DNA of 64,000 nucleotides from Eudorina sp. 2006-703-Eu-15 (GCA_003117195.1 BDSI01000115.1:342317-406316), one strand, 5' to 3'; positions 1 to 10,947 are shown, numbered from the stretch's first letter. A program made the numbers and translations. The notes: generated by a model from the letters alone, not told the origin.

Positions 1-1957
1 TGCTGGCGGCGACGGACTTGAAGACGAACGCGCCGCCGCCCGCGTCGGGTCCGAGCGCGGTGTTGTCGACGGCGGTGACGTTGATGATGTCGAGCGTGTC
101 GCTCACGCCCAGGAACAGCGCGCCGCCGCCGCCCATGGCGGCAGTGTTGCCCGAGAACGCGCAGTCCTGCACGAGCGACGCGTTGACGTTGTTGATCCAT
201 AGGCCGCCGCCCCACCAGCTGTCCGGCTGCGCCGTGCCGACCTTGTCGGGTTGCCGGTCCCGTGTGTTGTCGACGAAGGTCGATCCAAGCAGGGTGGCGC
301 TGGCTGCAAACTCGATGAGCAGGCCGCCGCCTCCGGAGTTGCTGGCGATGTCCGATGCCGCCATGTTCACAGACTCGATCCCGGACACCGCGACGGCGTG
401 CCCCAGCTGCGCCGCGACGTTGCCGCGGGCCCGCAGGCCGGTCAGCTCCAGGGAGCCTAGCTGCACGCGGCGGTTGAAAACCACCTTCCACACGTTGCCC
501 ACGAACAACACTCCCAAGTCGTAGGCCGTGTTGTCCGCAAATGTCGACTCGTCGACGTCGACGACGCTCGAGCTGTTGTCGACGAGGAGGCACGCGGCCG
601 CGCCGCCGCAGAGCCACCGCGGCGTCGCGCCGAAGATGTACGGCGGGATGGCGTTGCCGTACACCTGCAGGCCCGTCACGGTCGCGGTGCGGACGCCGTA
701 CAGCAGCAGCGCCGGCGGCCCGGAGGAGTGGCGCGCGAGCGTGACGTTCGTGAGGGTTACGTGCAGCTCCCGGGCACCGCTGTCGGCGTCCGGGGTCGAT
801 GCGGGGACCGTCCGCATCACGATGAACCCGCTGGAGTTGGTGTTGTTGGTGAAGTGCGTGTCGAGGAGCTCGGCCTGGACCATGGCGGGGTCGGCGCTGT
901 CGGCGTAGAGCATCAACGCTGCGGGAGGTACCGTGAACCTGGACGCGAGCAGGTTGCCCGGCGCCGCCGTGTTGTCGGAGAAGGTGCTGGAGGACACGGT
1001 CAGGGACGTGGGCCCGTCGGGCGCGACCAGCAGCGCAGCCGACACCAGGCGGCCGGTGTTGCCGATGAAGCGGCTGCCCACGATGCTGACGTTGCAGCTG
1101 GCGGCGCTGCTGCCGTCGGCGCCCGCGCCGGCGTGCGGCGGGCACGCGACCGCAAGCGCCGGCGTGGCGATTGCGGCGCTAATGGTGGTGTTGAGGCCGA
1201 GGTTTCCGACAAAGGAGCAGTTGATGAGGGAGAGGGAGCCTCTGAGACTCGGTACAAGGAGTGAGGAGGCGGTGACAAGCGTCGCGGGCATCTGCCTGAC
1301 TACCGTTTGAGCCTGCGGCGAGCGGAGCAGGACGGAACCCGGACGGCGGTGCGCGGGCGTCAGGGCATGCTGAAGATTCGGCGTTCGGGACCAAATACAG
1401 CAGATTGAATCAGATCATTGTTGATGTGCATGAATCTGTAAGCCGTGGTGATGCGTTGCGCTGCCTGCACTTTCTGATGGCCCGCCAGCATGCATTAACG
1501 GGCTCACCGTTGCGAGGTTGCCCGAGAAGGTGGCATTTGAAAAGTACCAGTTAACCGGCGATGTGAAGTTGTTGAATGGATTTTGCAGGAGTACAGCGAC
1601 GCCGCTGCAATTCCGTATGTGGACGTTGGCTAACGCGACATCGCTGACGTTCAGCACGAGGACTGACGGCGCCTCGGGGCCACACGCCAGGACGGGCCAC
1701 ATACTTTCATCTAAGTCATTGGGGCCTTCAAGTGTTAAGCTCGATAGTCCGGAAACGGTCACCGTTGCGTTGAACGTGTAAAGCCGAGACGGCACTAACC
1801 GCAACCTTAACGATGACCCATGCTGTTCTGAGGTTACGCCCTGCAATTGAGTTAAGAACTCATCGACAGAGTTAATACTGCCATTGAAGCCATCCTGGCC
1901 GGCGACGACCGATAAGGCCAGCAAAGCCAATCCCAGCGCCCGTAAAGGGCTGTGCAT
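1..1957 (-). CDS. Secreted Pmp-repeat (right-handed beta-helix) protein, 3' end outside window
   Basis: I see two exons on the minus strand: 1957-1508 (150 codons, phase 0, donor GTGAGC) and 1291 down to the window edge (acceptor CAG). The protein starts with a signal peptide (MHSPLRALGLALLALSVVAG). The visible ~580 residues carry repeated F-x-x-N-T/L motifs (FSGNLAT, FVGNLGL, FIGNTGR, FSDNTAA, FTNNTNS, FADNTAY, FVDNTRD, FSGNTAA) and GG-rich turns (GGGLLIEF, GGGLWINN, GGGALFLG). That pairing is the signature of chlamydial polymorphic-membrane-protein repeats, which fold as parallel beta-helices. Several N-x-S/T sites fit an extracellular glycoprotein. Role inferred: cell-surface or matrix protein, possibly adhesion. 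The ATG at 1957 is the first after the short upstream region. The exact acceptor at 1292 is my choice; the frame downstream of it is unambiguous. Confidence 0.8.
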
Positions 1958-2208
1958 TTCCGACCTGACAGACGTAGCATAATTTATATGTAAGATATTG
2001 AGATTCCCTCTGGAAACCTGATGGCGTTAAACAGGGTTAAGTTGATGCCGTACCAGGTGTACAGGCTGCAGCTCAGAACTTGAAGATTGTTTCCTATTTG
2101 CGATTTCAGATGATATCTTGATAACGATAGCATTTTATAGCTAGGAGCGCACCTACGAACACTTCGGCTTGACCTTGACCATTGACTTAACTTGCTACAA
2201 CGACACTC
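1958..2208. promoter_or_regulatory. Short divergent promoter region between two secreted-protein genes
   Basis: Only 251 bases separate the start codons of the Pmp-like gene (-) and the LysM gene (+), so both 5' UTRs and both core promoters must fit here. A TTTTATA element at 2133-2139 lies about 70 bases before the plus-strand ATG. A TATAAAT on the minus strand at about 1988-1982 lies only about 25 bases before the other ATG, rather close for a TATA box. The stretch is AT-rich compared with its flanks. Co-regulation is inference. Confidence 0.45.
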
Positions 2209-3402
2209 ATGGCTCGCGTCCCCTGGCAAGTCGCGCGCGCTTCGGCCAATGAGAATGTTTTATTCGCATTTATAATTGCGGCTATGATAGCTGGAACAAC
2301 TGCCGCGGCATCGCTTCGCCAGGTTAGACGTCCAGCTGCCCGATTCGACAGACAGTCGCCGTCAGATTCTCCGCTGCAACTAAACCATATCGCCCACAAC
2401 AAACCGCAGATGCTTGTTGAGTCATTACCAAGCAGTCCAGGGCCTGCAGGCTGCATAGGTATGTTCGTGACCGAAAATTGTCCTGCCGGGGCCATCATCA
2501 TGGTGCGGTCAAACCCGTCACAGATCACTCCGGGTCTGGCACCGGCCCCCTGGCCGCGTGCAGCTCCTGGCTGCAGGCAGTACGGAGACCTCAGGCTGCA
2601 CATCAAGCCCGTGCGGTGCGCGCCGCCGCCGCCTCCACCCCTGCCACCACCGCCGCCCTACACCGAAGCGGCGCCCACGACGTGCTACTGCGGCGCCTGG
2701 CGCACCTGGACGGCCTCAGACACGTGCGGCACGGTGGTCAAGCTGTACGGCCTGCCCTCCATTGACTTCCTGCAGCGGATCAACCCCACCCTGAACTGCA
2801 ACGCGCCTCAGGTCAGCTTGCGCGCGCGCTGCAGGGCTACGCGGCCTCAGGCCAGCTCACGTGCGGGGGTACACTGGAGGCTCTTCTGTCGGTGCCCCGA
2901 GGGAGATCCGAAGGAGATCCTTGCGTCTGGTATCCAGTAACGGTAACCCGTCCTGACATGGGGCATTTCGCCCCAGCGGGCGGCGCCGCGCTTACCCTAG
3001 AAACGCCCCCCCGCCCACGCACCCCTAAACCCTAGATCCCCCCTCTACGTACGGCACTGCGCAGGTGGGCCTTGTGGTGTGTGTGAACAAGTTCGCGCAG
3101 TGGGCCATCCCCAACTGCCTGCGCTTCGTGACGATGTGGGACGGCGACAGCTGCAACTCCATCGCAGCGGCCAACGGTGTGACCGTGGACGATCTGACGT
3201 TCTGCAACTCTGGTGCGCGCGAGGGGGGCCGGTGGGGGAGGGGCGTTGCTGCGAACTGCACGCCGATGCTGCATGCCGTCCGCCCAGCCCCGTCGACCTC
3301 TGGCCCCTCCCCGCGACATCTCCCCCGCCCACCCGCCCACCAGGCCTCAACTGCTCCGGCACTCTGCTCCGAGGCATGGCGGTCTGCGTCAGCTGCGTCT
3401 AG
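2209..3402 (+). CDS. Secreted protein with two LysM-like modules
   Basis: Three exons chain in phase: 2209-2811 (phase 0), 3065-3212 (phase 1) and 3344-3402, giving about 269 residues. A hydrophobic N-terminal segment (VLFAFIIAAMIAGTTAAA) is a probable signal peptide or anchor. A Cys-containing region follows, then a polyproline linker (about residues 143-152), then a LysM-like module (TWTASDTCGTVVKLYGL ... INPTLNC) and a second one crossing the introns (MWDGDSCNSIAAANGV ... SGLNCSGTLL), ending ...AVCVSCV. LysM domains bind GlcNAc-containing glycans, so a role at the cell wall or matrix is likely. Six or more cysteines suggest disulfides. A TGTAA volvocine-type poly(A) signal lies at 3686-3690. 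I saw no catalytic domain. Confidence 0.75.
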
Positions 3403-3415
3403 CCCCGCCTAGCCT

Positions 3416-3541
3416 GCAGGATGTTGCAGCGGACCCCATAGGGTCATCGGTGACAGCCAAAGCAAGCCGCGCCCAGCCTTAAGAATGTTGCAGCGGACCC
3501 CGCGGGTCATCGGTGACAGCCAAAGCAAGCCGCGCCCAGCC
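3416..3541 (-). repeat. Two tandem copies of a LINE 3'-end sequence
   Basis: Two roughly 62-65-bp units in tandem share ATGTTGCAGCGGACCCC followed by GGGTCATCGGTGACAGCC and AAAGCAAGCCGCGCCCAGCC. Read on the minus strand, each ends in the GGGGTCCGCTGCAACAT terminus that also ends the copies near 9580, 43350 and 44660. They lie just downstream of the LysM stop codon and before its probable poly(A) signal, so they would be in the 3' UTR. Confidence 0.7.
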
Positions 3542-5024
3542 CCGACGACCCACACGTGACAGAACGAAGAGGAGCTGCGGCGTGCTGGGGGGGGCTCCCA
3601 GCAAAGCCGATCACGCTGGCGCCTCTGGAGGCGATCGGGCAGCCGGTGCGACGGGCAGGACTTGATGTCGGGGTGTTAGGAGTGTTGTAATGCAACCGTG
3701 GCAAGGTGGACTCTTTGAGTCGCTGAGGGGTGTGATGCGGTGGCGGCGGCAGGCCCGGGGGTGGCAGCTCCGGCGAAGGCGCCGGCGGCAGGTCCGGGGG
3801 TGCGAGCGGGCAACGCGCTTCGAAGTAGGCTGTAGGAAAAGCTGGGCGACGAGCCGCTCATGAGGTCAATGTCGTGCGGTAGGGCGGTAGGGTACGAGGG
3901 CCGCCGGGTATCCGGGCAGTTGGAGTGATCAGCGAACTGGGAGGCTTGGGAGTTGGCGTGTACTGCTCCGTACTTACTGCGTTGTACGGTTATAATACAG
4001 GGCAACGCGGGGCAACGCGCGCCTCCGTGATAGCGCGGCGCCGACACGGCCGGCAGGGAGGAGGCGGCGGGATTTGGTGGAGGGGTGGAGGGCCGCAGAC
4101 TTGGGTGCCACCGGAAGGAGACCGAACGTCGGCCTGGGTCGGTCGATCCGCATCGATTGCGGCGCGTCGCGCCACGACCATCAACGAGCGAGAAAGAAAC
4201 ACTGTATGCGCAGGCGGATAACAATGGCGTTATTGATTGAGGATATACGAAATTTGCTTTGTCTGTTTGGATTCAATATATTGATTCCTATTTGGGTCGA
4301 GGTAGCCTGTTTCGATTTCCGCTTCGTCGCTGCTGTCGAAGCTGGGGCCACAGCCTCGGAACTCCGCCCATCTGGCTCAAAGAGTATTTCACGGGGATTA
4401 CGGCTGCCTTGCCATCGGTTTCGAAGGTCTTAGATGGAATTAAAAGCGCAGGGTGCCGAATGGTGGGCGCAACGTGCAACCACGTGCCCTGCTTTCGATG
4501 CAGTATGGACGAGAGGAGGTGGATGATGACGTAAGCGGACTTTATAGCGATTCGTCAGTGATGCGATTATACGTGACGATGACGATTATATGCCATCTGT
4601 AAAGCCTTGGCTGTTGGAGCGTTGTCGCGAGGACGCGGCCAGTCAGCTTCCAGACCCTTGATACAGAGACCGCGCGCGATACTCTTCGACCGACTCGGGA
4701 TTGTCATTACGATAAAACTGTTGACTTTGCCGAAGCGCAGCAGCTGCCTATGGTAATGATGGGCTCGGTGTGACGGCCGATGCCCTAATCACGATATGCA
4801 GCCGCGCAGAAACCTTGCGCAATAGGTTCAAGTTGGTCATTCAACCCAAATTGTGAGCAGCCGGCAAAAAGATGACCCAGTCATCATCAACTCTTTCGGC
4901 AGTCTAGGTTCCGGAGCAAGCGCCAAGCGGCATATTGCACTGGGTGGCCTGATTCTCCAAGCAGACACCGCAGAAGCGCCGCAAAAGTTCTTTTGTGTCC
5001 ACGGACTTTCACGGACTTGAGGAA
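3542..5024. other. Intergenic region between the LysM gene and SPO11
   Basis: This holds the TGTAA at 3686-3690 (probable LysM poly(A) signal). After about 4200 the sequence is more AT-rich and may contain the SPO11 promoter and 5' UTR. An in-frame stop at 4950-4952 sits upstream of the SPO11 ATG. No conserved coding sequence recognised. Confidence 0.5.
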
Positions 5025-8000
5025 ATGTCCAGCGCCTCGTTTTCAGGCCGGCAGACTCCGCGTCCTTGCGCCTTTGCAGCAAGTCCCGGACTGGACGCTG
5101 CGAGCGTGATAGCCCGCATAGAGACAACTGCGGAGACCCTCATCACCGCCATAGCGGAGGGCGGAGTGCCTGTCCTGCAGCTGGGCCCGAAAGCGGGCGC
5201 CCGCGTGCCCCAGAACGATGATGAGGATGAGGACGGCGAAGAGGACGGATCCCAGCGCTGCGTGCAGCGCTCCCTGCTCGGCAATCAAGGCGCTGCAGCG
5301 CTGGCCTACGCGCGCGGTGCGGCCGTCTCCTTGTGCGTTGCGTTGCGCTTCTCCCCGGTTTCCTTCGGGTCGGGGTCATGTAACCGTTTGGGGGGTCATG
5401 CTGAACCTTTTTTCCGCTCTACTCATCAGTGATGTCTTTTTTTCACGAGCAGCCCTGCCCGCTGGGTCCTGTTGCGCTGCTCGCCCGTTTGAATAAAAGG
5501 ATGGAAGTTGTCGAACCTGGAGCGGTCCGGTCTTGTGGCGTTCACTGATTCAGTTCTGAATGAATGAATGAATGAATGTTACAGCGGACCCCAGTTCTGT
5601 CAAGTTATATCCGAACCGCGAAATTTGAACGCAAAAGCTGCGACCGCCCGAATGGACCATGTCATCCCATCAGCATCAGCACGTGTGCCCCCGCCGTTGC
5701 ACCCAACAACGAGCGGTGCCCCCCGTGTCAGGCCAACCACAGCGCTGTTGCAGCACATCCAGTCCCTACCACCCTAGGTGGCCAACGCTGTTACACCGCC
5801 CGGTTGACCCGTGGGTCGCGCACCCGCCTGCGGCGCCGCTCCTGCCGCCGCCTCCCGCAGTCCTGGCTGTGCTCAACGCCGTACACGACCTGCTCCGCCA
5901 GGGACGCCAGGCCACCCAGCGTGACCTGTACTACACGGTACGGCACATGTTGCGCGCGGGACGGGACGTTGGGTGGATGTCGGTACGGCATTCAAAGGCG
6001 CGTGTTCGAGGCTACGGAGCCCGACCCTCTTGCGGTTGGGTTGGGTTGGGTTGGGTCCATGTCTGGTCCTCACACCCGCCACCGCCGCCACCACCCGCCA
6101 TTTTACCAATGCGGCTTCTTCTTCTTCTTCTTCTTCTTCTTCTTCTATTGCTGCTGCTGCTGCTCCTGCTGCTTCGTCTGTTGCTGATGCTGCTGCCTCC
6201 TGCTGCCGCTGCTGCCGCCTCGACGCAGCTGCTGCGGCCGCCGCTGTTCTGCTCCCCCCGCGACGTCAACGCGGCCGTCGCGGACGCCGCGGCGCTGCTG
6301 CGGGTGCCGCGCAGCAGCCTGGGGGTCACCTGCGCGGGCCGCGGGGCGGTGGCGGGGCGGCTGCAGATGCGGGACGGCCCCGCGTCCCCCTGGGTGGACT
6401 GCGGCACCGCCGGTGGGCGGGCGGGCGGGTGGGCGGGTGGGTTTGGGTCCAGTTTGGGTCCAGTTGCGCCGCCCCATGGGTCAGGCCCCATGGGTCAGGC
6501 CCCATGGGTCAGGCCCCATGGGTCAGGCCCCATGGGTCAGGCCCCATGGGTCAGGGTTCGTTGGGGACGCGAAAGTCGCACTCCCGGTGGGTCCGTACAT
6601 GGGATTGGGTCGTCCTTAATCGGTCGTCTATGTTGCGTATGGCAATGGGTCACCGCAGCGATGGGTTGGAATGGGTTGCGTGGTGGCCCCTTCCTGGAAT
6701 TTTGATTGCGTGGTGGCCCCTTCCTGGAAATATGATTGCGTGGTGCCCCCTCCCTTGACAGGGCCCTCCGGAAGGGCCCTCCCCGGCGACCTGTCCACCA
6801 TCGCCCGCCTGGGGCTGCAGCTGATGGCGCCTCATCAGGGCGCCGCCGCCACTGCTGCTGCGGCGGCGCCGGCGGCATCCGCGGCCGCGGCCGCGCCGGC
6901 CGGTTCCTTAGCCGGGGTCTCCTTGGGCGGCAGCAGCAGCGGCAGCATGGCCGCCAGCATCGGCAGCTGCTGCTACCTGCTGGTGGTGGAGAAGGACGCG
7001 GTCTTCCAGCGGTTGGCGGAGGACCGGATATGGGAACACCGTGAGGCGGGGGGAGCGGAGGCGGGCTGGGCGCGGGGAGAGAGGGGAGAGAGGGGGCAGG
7101 CGGGGGGGAGAGGGGGGCCGTGAAGGGGAGGGGCGTCAGCGTTACGGCGGGTATGTTTAGACAGGGAGCGAGGGGGGAGGGGGAGGGGGAGGGTGTCAGA
7201 AGAAGGAGAAGAAGGGCGGTGGGCTGAGGCGGTTGGAAGCGGGACGGGGGGTTTGGGGGGGCTGCGGGCCTGGGCTGAGTGAGGGAGAGGGCGGGGTGTA
7301 ACAGAAAGTCGGGGAGGAGGTTCCGCAGCTTCGCAGCTTTCACGCTAAAGAATTCATAACGTCCACCCTAATTACTTCGCATAAAGAATACACAACCCCG
7401 AACCCGTTGCCGTCCTCTCCCCCGCACGCCGCGCAACCCAACGACCCCCAACCACTCCGCCGGGCGCCCAGTGCCGTGCGTCTTGGTGACGGCCAAGGGC
7501 GTGCCTGATCTGGCAACCCGCGCCTTCGCCGCCCGGCTGGCGGCGAGCTTCCCCGCCCCACGTCTCATCCCCCTGGGCCTGGTGGACTACAACCCGGCGG
7601 GGGTGGTGATCCTGATGACGTACAAGTACGGCAGCGACCGGATGGGGCCCGAGGGCCGCGCGTGAGTTCGTTCTCCGGCGCGGTTCGCTATTTGCTTGAG
7701 GATTAGGAAGGAGGAGGACGATCGCCCAAAAAGCACATACGGTATTTGCGTGTACCGTATGTGCTTTTTGGGCGATCGTCCTCCTCCTTCTTAATCCTCT
7801 TTTGCCAACGCCCCATCGGATCCTTGCGCTGGCAGTCAGTACAAAACTTGGATGCGGGATAAAACTGCTCAATCCACCACACCCTCATCCTCATCCTCAC
7901 CCTCCACGCCCCCCCCCCTTTCTTCCACCTCGCCCGTCTCGTCCGCCTCCGCCTCGCCCTCCCCCCTTCCTTCCACCGCGGACCGCCGCCGCCGCCGCCA

Positions 8001-8647
8001 CACCCGAGGGGGGCAGTCACCCGCTGCCGGGTCTGCGGTGGCTGGGGCTCCGGAGCGGGCAGATGGGGCACCTGGAGGAGGGCCACCTGCAGCGGCTGAC
8101 GGAGCGGGACCGGGTGATGGCCCGCGGGCTGAGGGAGCGGCTGGCGGGCGTGGAGCCGGGGTGGGCTGCGGAGCTGGAGGCCATGGAGGCCGCAGGCTTC
8201 AAGGTGGGCTCAACACTGGGGGGGGCCGGCGGGGGGCGGCCGTCGTCTTGAGGTACCGCTCGACACAAGTGGCGGGCAATCCCGTCGCGCCCTGGTCTAC
8301 CCGCCCGACCCCCCTCATACTTCGGGATACGGGTCCACCTTGTAACGGTTACATTACATTATACTTCGTGCAATGTATGCTCAGTGTGGGCCTCGCGGAC
8401 CCAGCCTCGTTAAGCCCACGCTTCAAACGCCCCCCTCGTTCGTGCGCCCAATCGTATCCGTCGACTCGCGTTCCCAAATCCATACTCCCAGACTCCTCCG
8501 CGCCTCCTCCTGTCCGCCCGCCCGCTCCGCACTCCCCCCCCCCCACACACACAGGGCGACATCGAGGCGCTGTACCGCTCCTCCGGCCACTACGCGGCTC
8601 TGCGGGACCTGGTCGTCCGGGCGGTTATTTCCCGGGACATCACGTGA
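5025..8647 (+). CDS. SPO11: Meiotic topoisomerase-like protein SPO11 (Top6A family)
   Basis: Seven exons chain in phase: 5025-5316, 5861-5937, 6229-6412, 6762-7040, 7472-7661, 8017-8203 and 8555-8647, coding 433 residues, close to the family's usual ~350-430. SPO11 makes the DNA double-strand breaks that start meiotic recombination, by a covalent 5'-tyrosyl link. The 5Y-CAP region has ATQRDLYYT, catalytic tyrosine probably Tyr122. Next come VNAAVADAAALL and GAVAGRLQM, then the Toprim glutamate in LLVVEKDAVFQRLAEDR (Glu261), TAKGVPDLATRAF, and the Toprim aspartate in LVDYNPAGVVIL (Asp316). C-terminal RWLGLRSGQM and LTERDR also match the family. A poly-Ala insert (about residues 205-230) lies before the Toprim part. 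The second acidic Toprim position is Asn318 here. The start is the first ATG after an in-frame stop at 4950. Introns carry repeats listed separately. Confidence 0.95.
5559..5591 (-). mobile_element. Ultra-short 5'-truncated LINE copy with target-site duplication
   Basis: A 33-bp insertion in SPO11 intron 1. On the minus strand it reads GGGTCCGCTGTAACA followed by a (TTCA)n tail. It is flanked by the perfect 8-bp direct repeat CAGTTCTG (5551-5558 and 5592-5599). The 15-base body matches the 3' terminus of the LINE family seen at 9398-9580. Extreme 5' truncation, a microsatellite tail and a target duplication together indicate target-primed reverse transcription. Confidence 0.75.
6471..6554. 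repeat. 14-bp tandem array, six units, SPO11 intron 3
   Basis: Six exact copies of GCCCCATGGGTCAG. Each unit holds the palindrome CCCATGGG, related to the dispersed 12-bp palindrome GACCCRYGGGTC. Confidence 0.95.
6676..6752. repeat. 30-bp repeat whose last copy merges into the SPO11 intron 3 acceptor
   Basis: Units starting TTGCGTGGTGGCCCC recur at 6676, 6706 and 6736 (period 30). The third is altered to a pyrimidine-rich stretch that runs into the acceptor CAG at 6759-6761. The repeat therefore supplies part of the splice-acceptor tract. Confidence 0.8.
7698..7799. repeat. Long near-perfect inverted repeat (hairpin) in SPO11 intron 5
   Basis: Two 47-base arms (7698-7744 and 7753-7799) pair at 46 of 47 positions around the 8-base loop TTTGCGTG. 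The arm core is GATCGCCCAAAAAGCACATA and its complement. It lies wholly inside the intron 7662-8016, on the transcribed strand of SPO11, so the pre-mRNA would fold into a stem of about 47 bp. It could be a fold-back MITE or a small-RNA precursor; I see no clear target duplication. Confidence 0.9.
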
Positions 8648-9397
8648 AGACCAGCGCGCCGAGAGGATACCCAAAACCCGCCCGAATTACCAAAAACCGT
8701 GACGGGGCCGCCGTTGACAGTTGACCGAGGCGGGCGCCAGAGGTCCAGTAGCAACCGCCAGCGGAAAGGCTGACGTAGCGTAGTCTAAACAAACGACTAG
8801 TTGAACTAACCTATTTAATCTGTACTAATGCAACAAAGCAGGGGTTGGGTGCGTCCACAGCGCGTGCAATGCCGACAGCAAGCATCGTGCATCGTGTGTG
8901 TGTGTGTGTGTGGTGGTGGGGGTTTCGGACGTCATTGCGGACATCGCGAGAGGGCCGACCGCGAAGGGGATTCGGACGATCACATACTCGCTCTACGACT
9001 TCGCTGAGCTGGGAGTCCCTGTGAAAGGGTGGTCAGCGGTGGGAGCTACACACCCCATCTTGAAGGTGCAGGACGGTCGTCTTGTGTGCCGTGGCCCGGT
9101 TCCGGCAGGCCAGGATCCTTAACCGAAGCCCTGTAGGCATTCTGTCGTAATGGGCCGCGGGTGGACAGGGCACTGACGCCCAGTGGAGCTATCGCTAGGT
9201 GTGGGCGGCTTTTTCGGCCCGGTGGGACCGTACGGGCAGGCCCCTGATGGTGACTCGCGAGCCCCCGTGGCCCTCCAAGACTACGGGCCACCGCTGGAGA
9301 AGTGACCCCGCCTTGGTTGGGGTGGTGGTTCGCTAATAGGGGCGCCCTGGTGGCTAACTCCCCCTGAGCGGGCTTTATCCCTTGCCATGGTTGGTTC

Positions 9398-9580
9398 TCA
9401 GGAACGGGGTGGTTCCCTGGTGGTGTGGGCCCGGGGAGTGTTTCGGTGCACTTGTGGAGCCTGTCCGGAGCGCCATGGTGGCGCCAGTTCGTTTAGGCAG
9501 TGTATGGTGAGGAAGCCTCGGCTGTCGCCGTTGGCTGTCACCGATGACCCGCGGGGTCCGCTGTAACATCCTTAATAATA
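9398..9580 (+). mobile_element. LINE 3'-terminal fragment
   Basis: This is homologous over about 180 bases (roughly three quarters identical by eye) to 44477-44662: shared GGTTCCCTG, GGGGAGTGTTTCGGTGCACT, then GACCCGCGGGGTCCGCTG and TGTAACATCC, with a TTAATAATAAATA tail. Reverse-oriented and truncated relatives occur at 3416-3541, 5559-5591 and 43317-43350. The 5' boundary is not visible; the element may extend left to about 8900. Confidence 0.65.
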
Positions 9581-10947
9581 AATACTCGCGTTACGGTATA
9601 CCGTGGGGGACTGGACGGGTGGTACAGCAGGGCGGGAGGCCCGGGCGGCGTGGAGACGGAACGGAGGTTTGGGTGCCGTTGGTGATGTGGGTCGGATCGC
9701 GGATGTGGCTTTGCTGTCCTTTGAGGGGGAGCCATCGCTGGATATGCGGAAACGCCTTATGAAGGGTTGGTTGTGTGGGGGCGTTTTTGGATGGACAGAC
9801 GAGCACCGATCGATGACTTCAAACGAACCCGCCAAACGCCGGGGGACGGGGGGAGGTCGCCTTCGAGGGCTGTGGACGGCGGGTCGGGTCTGAGTGTACG
9901 GCACCGGTGTTCCCCCTTCGGTCTGGGGCAGTCGATGCGACCATGATCTTCGTAACAGCTGGTCGTTGTAGCACGGTACGGTATATGACACAGTGTCGTA
10001 CGGCACGGCAGATGGCGCGCGCGGGTACTTTGGGGGCAAACCGGTGGTGTCGGATGGCTGCAAGTATCTTGAAGGTGGTGAAGCGCTTGTGCCGAGGGCC
10101 GCCACGAACGTCGGTGATTACCAAGGGAATGCTGCACGGCTTGACACGCGGGATAGTGCGCTGGGAACCCGAATGGAGGGTGTCGGCGTACGGCAATGAA
10201 CCGTGAAACATCCTGATCGAGGGGAGAATGCGCTGTATGGTCATGTAAGATGAAGGAGCGGCAAATGAGCGAAGAGACGGAGGCCGCGAACATGGTTCCG
10301 CCTGAGGCATAATGTCTCCCGGTGGTCTTGCTGTATGAATCGTGGACAGTTCAAGCCTGCAGGGTGATACGAAGAAAGCACTCGCCACGGCCACTGGGTT
10401 GCCGCCTGTTGCCGTCATGGGCCAGGGGTGGTTCTGGCTTCTGTCACCCCCTAGCATATATGCGGCCAGGGAAACGTGGGTGAAGATTAAGACCGTGCGC
10501 TCCGAATTGACTGCAACTTGGGTCCCGAGCCTGTCGGTAGATGCGATATGTCGACTTGTGGAGCCTGCCGTATGGCGGTTGTGCAGTGACTGAATGCGAG
10601 ATGTAACCTCGCGTGAATATAATATGACAAGAGTTGGCAAGCTCAATTTGTTTTTAAAATGTTCTGCAACGCGACGCCTCACGCCTGTGCGAAAGCCGAA
10701 ACACCGGGCGGCAGTTAGGCAACGGCGTGATCGTACGCGTGGCACTGGCCACAATCCCACCAATCGATGACCGCGTTCAAAGATTCAAGTTCATGCGAGC
10801 CATATGGTGTATGAAGCCTAATAGCTTTTGAAATGTCAGGGAGGTATGCATACCGAAAGTGGAAAGTGTTTGCAGTATTGCACAGGCGACATAGTCCTCT
10901 GCCGGTCCATACTACCACAATAAATAGGTGCTGACTGAAATGATCAA

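Noticed and set aside
3026..3038. Telomere-like CCTAAACCCTAG in the LysM gene intron
   Set aside because: Fewer than two full units; too short to be an interstitial telomere.
3416..3541. TGTTGCAGCGGACCCC as the start of an LTR
   Set aside because: Other copies are truncated at the opposite side and carry microsatellite tails after this end (with target duplication at 5551-5599), which fits a LINE 3' end and not an LTR.
9819..10763. Minus-strand open frame of 314 codons
   Set aside because: No recognisable domain, high Arg/Ser/Pro typical of an antisense GC-rich frame, and no supporting exons around it.
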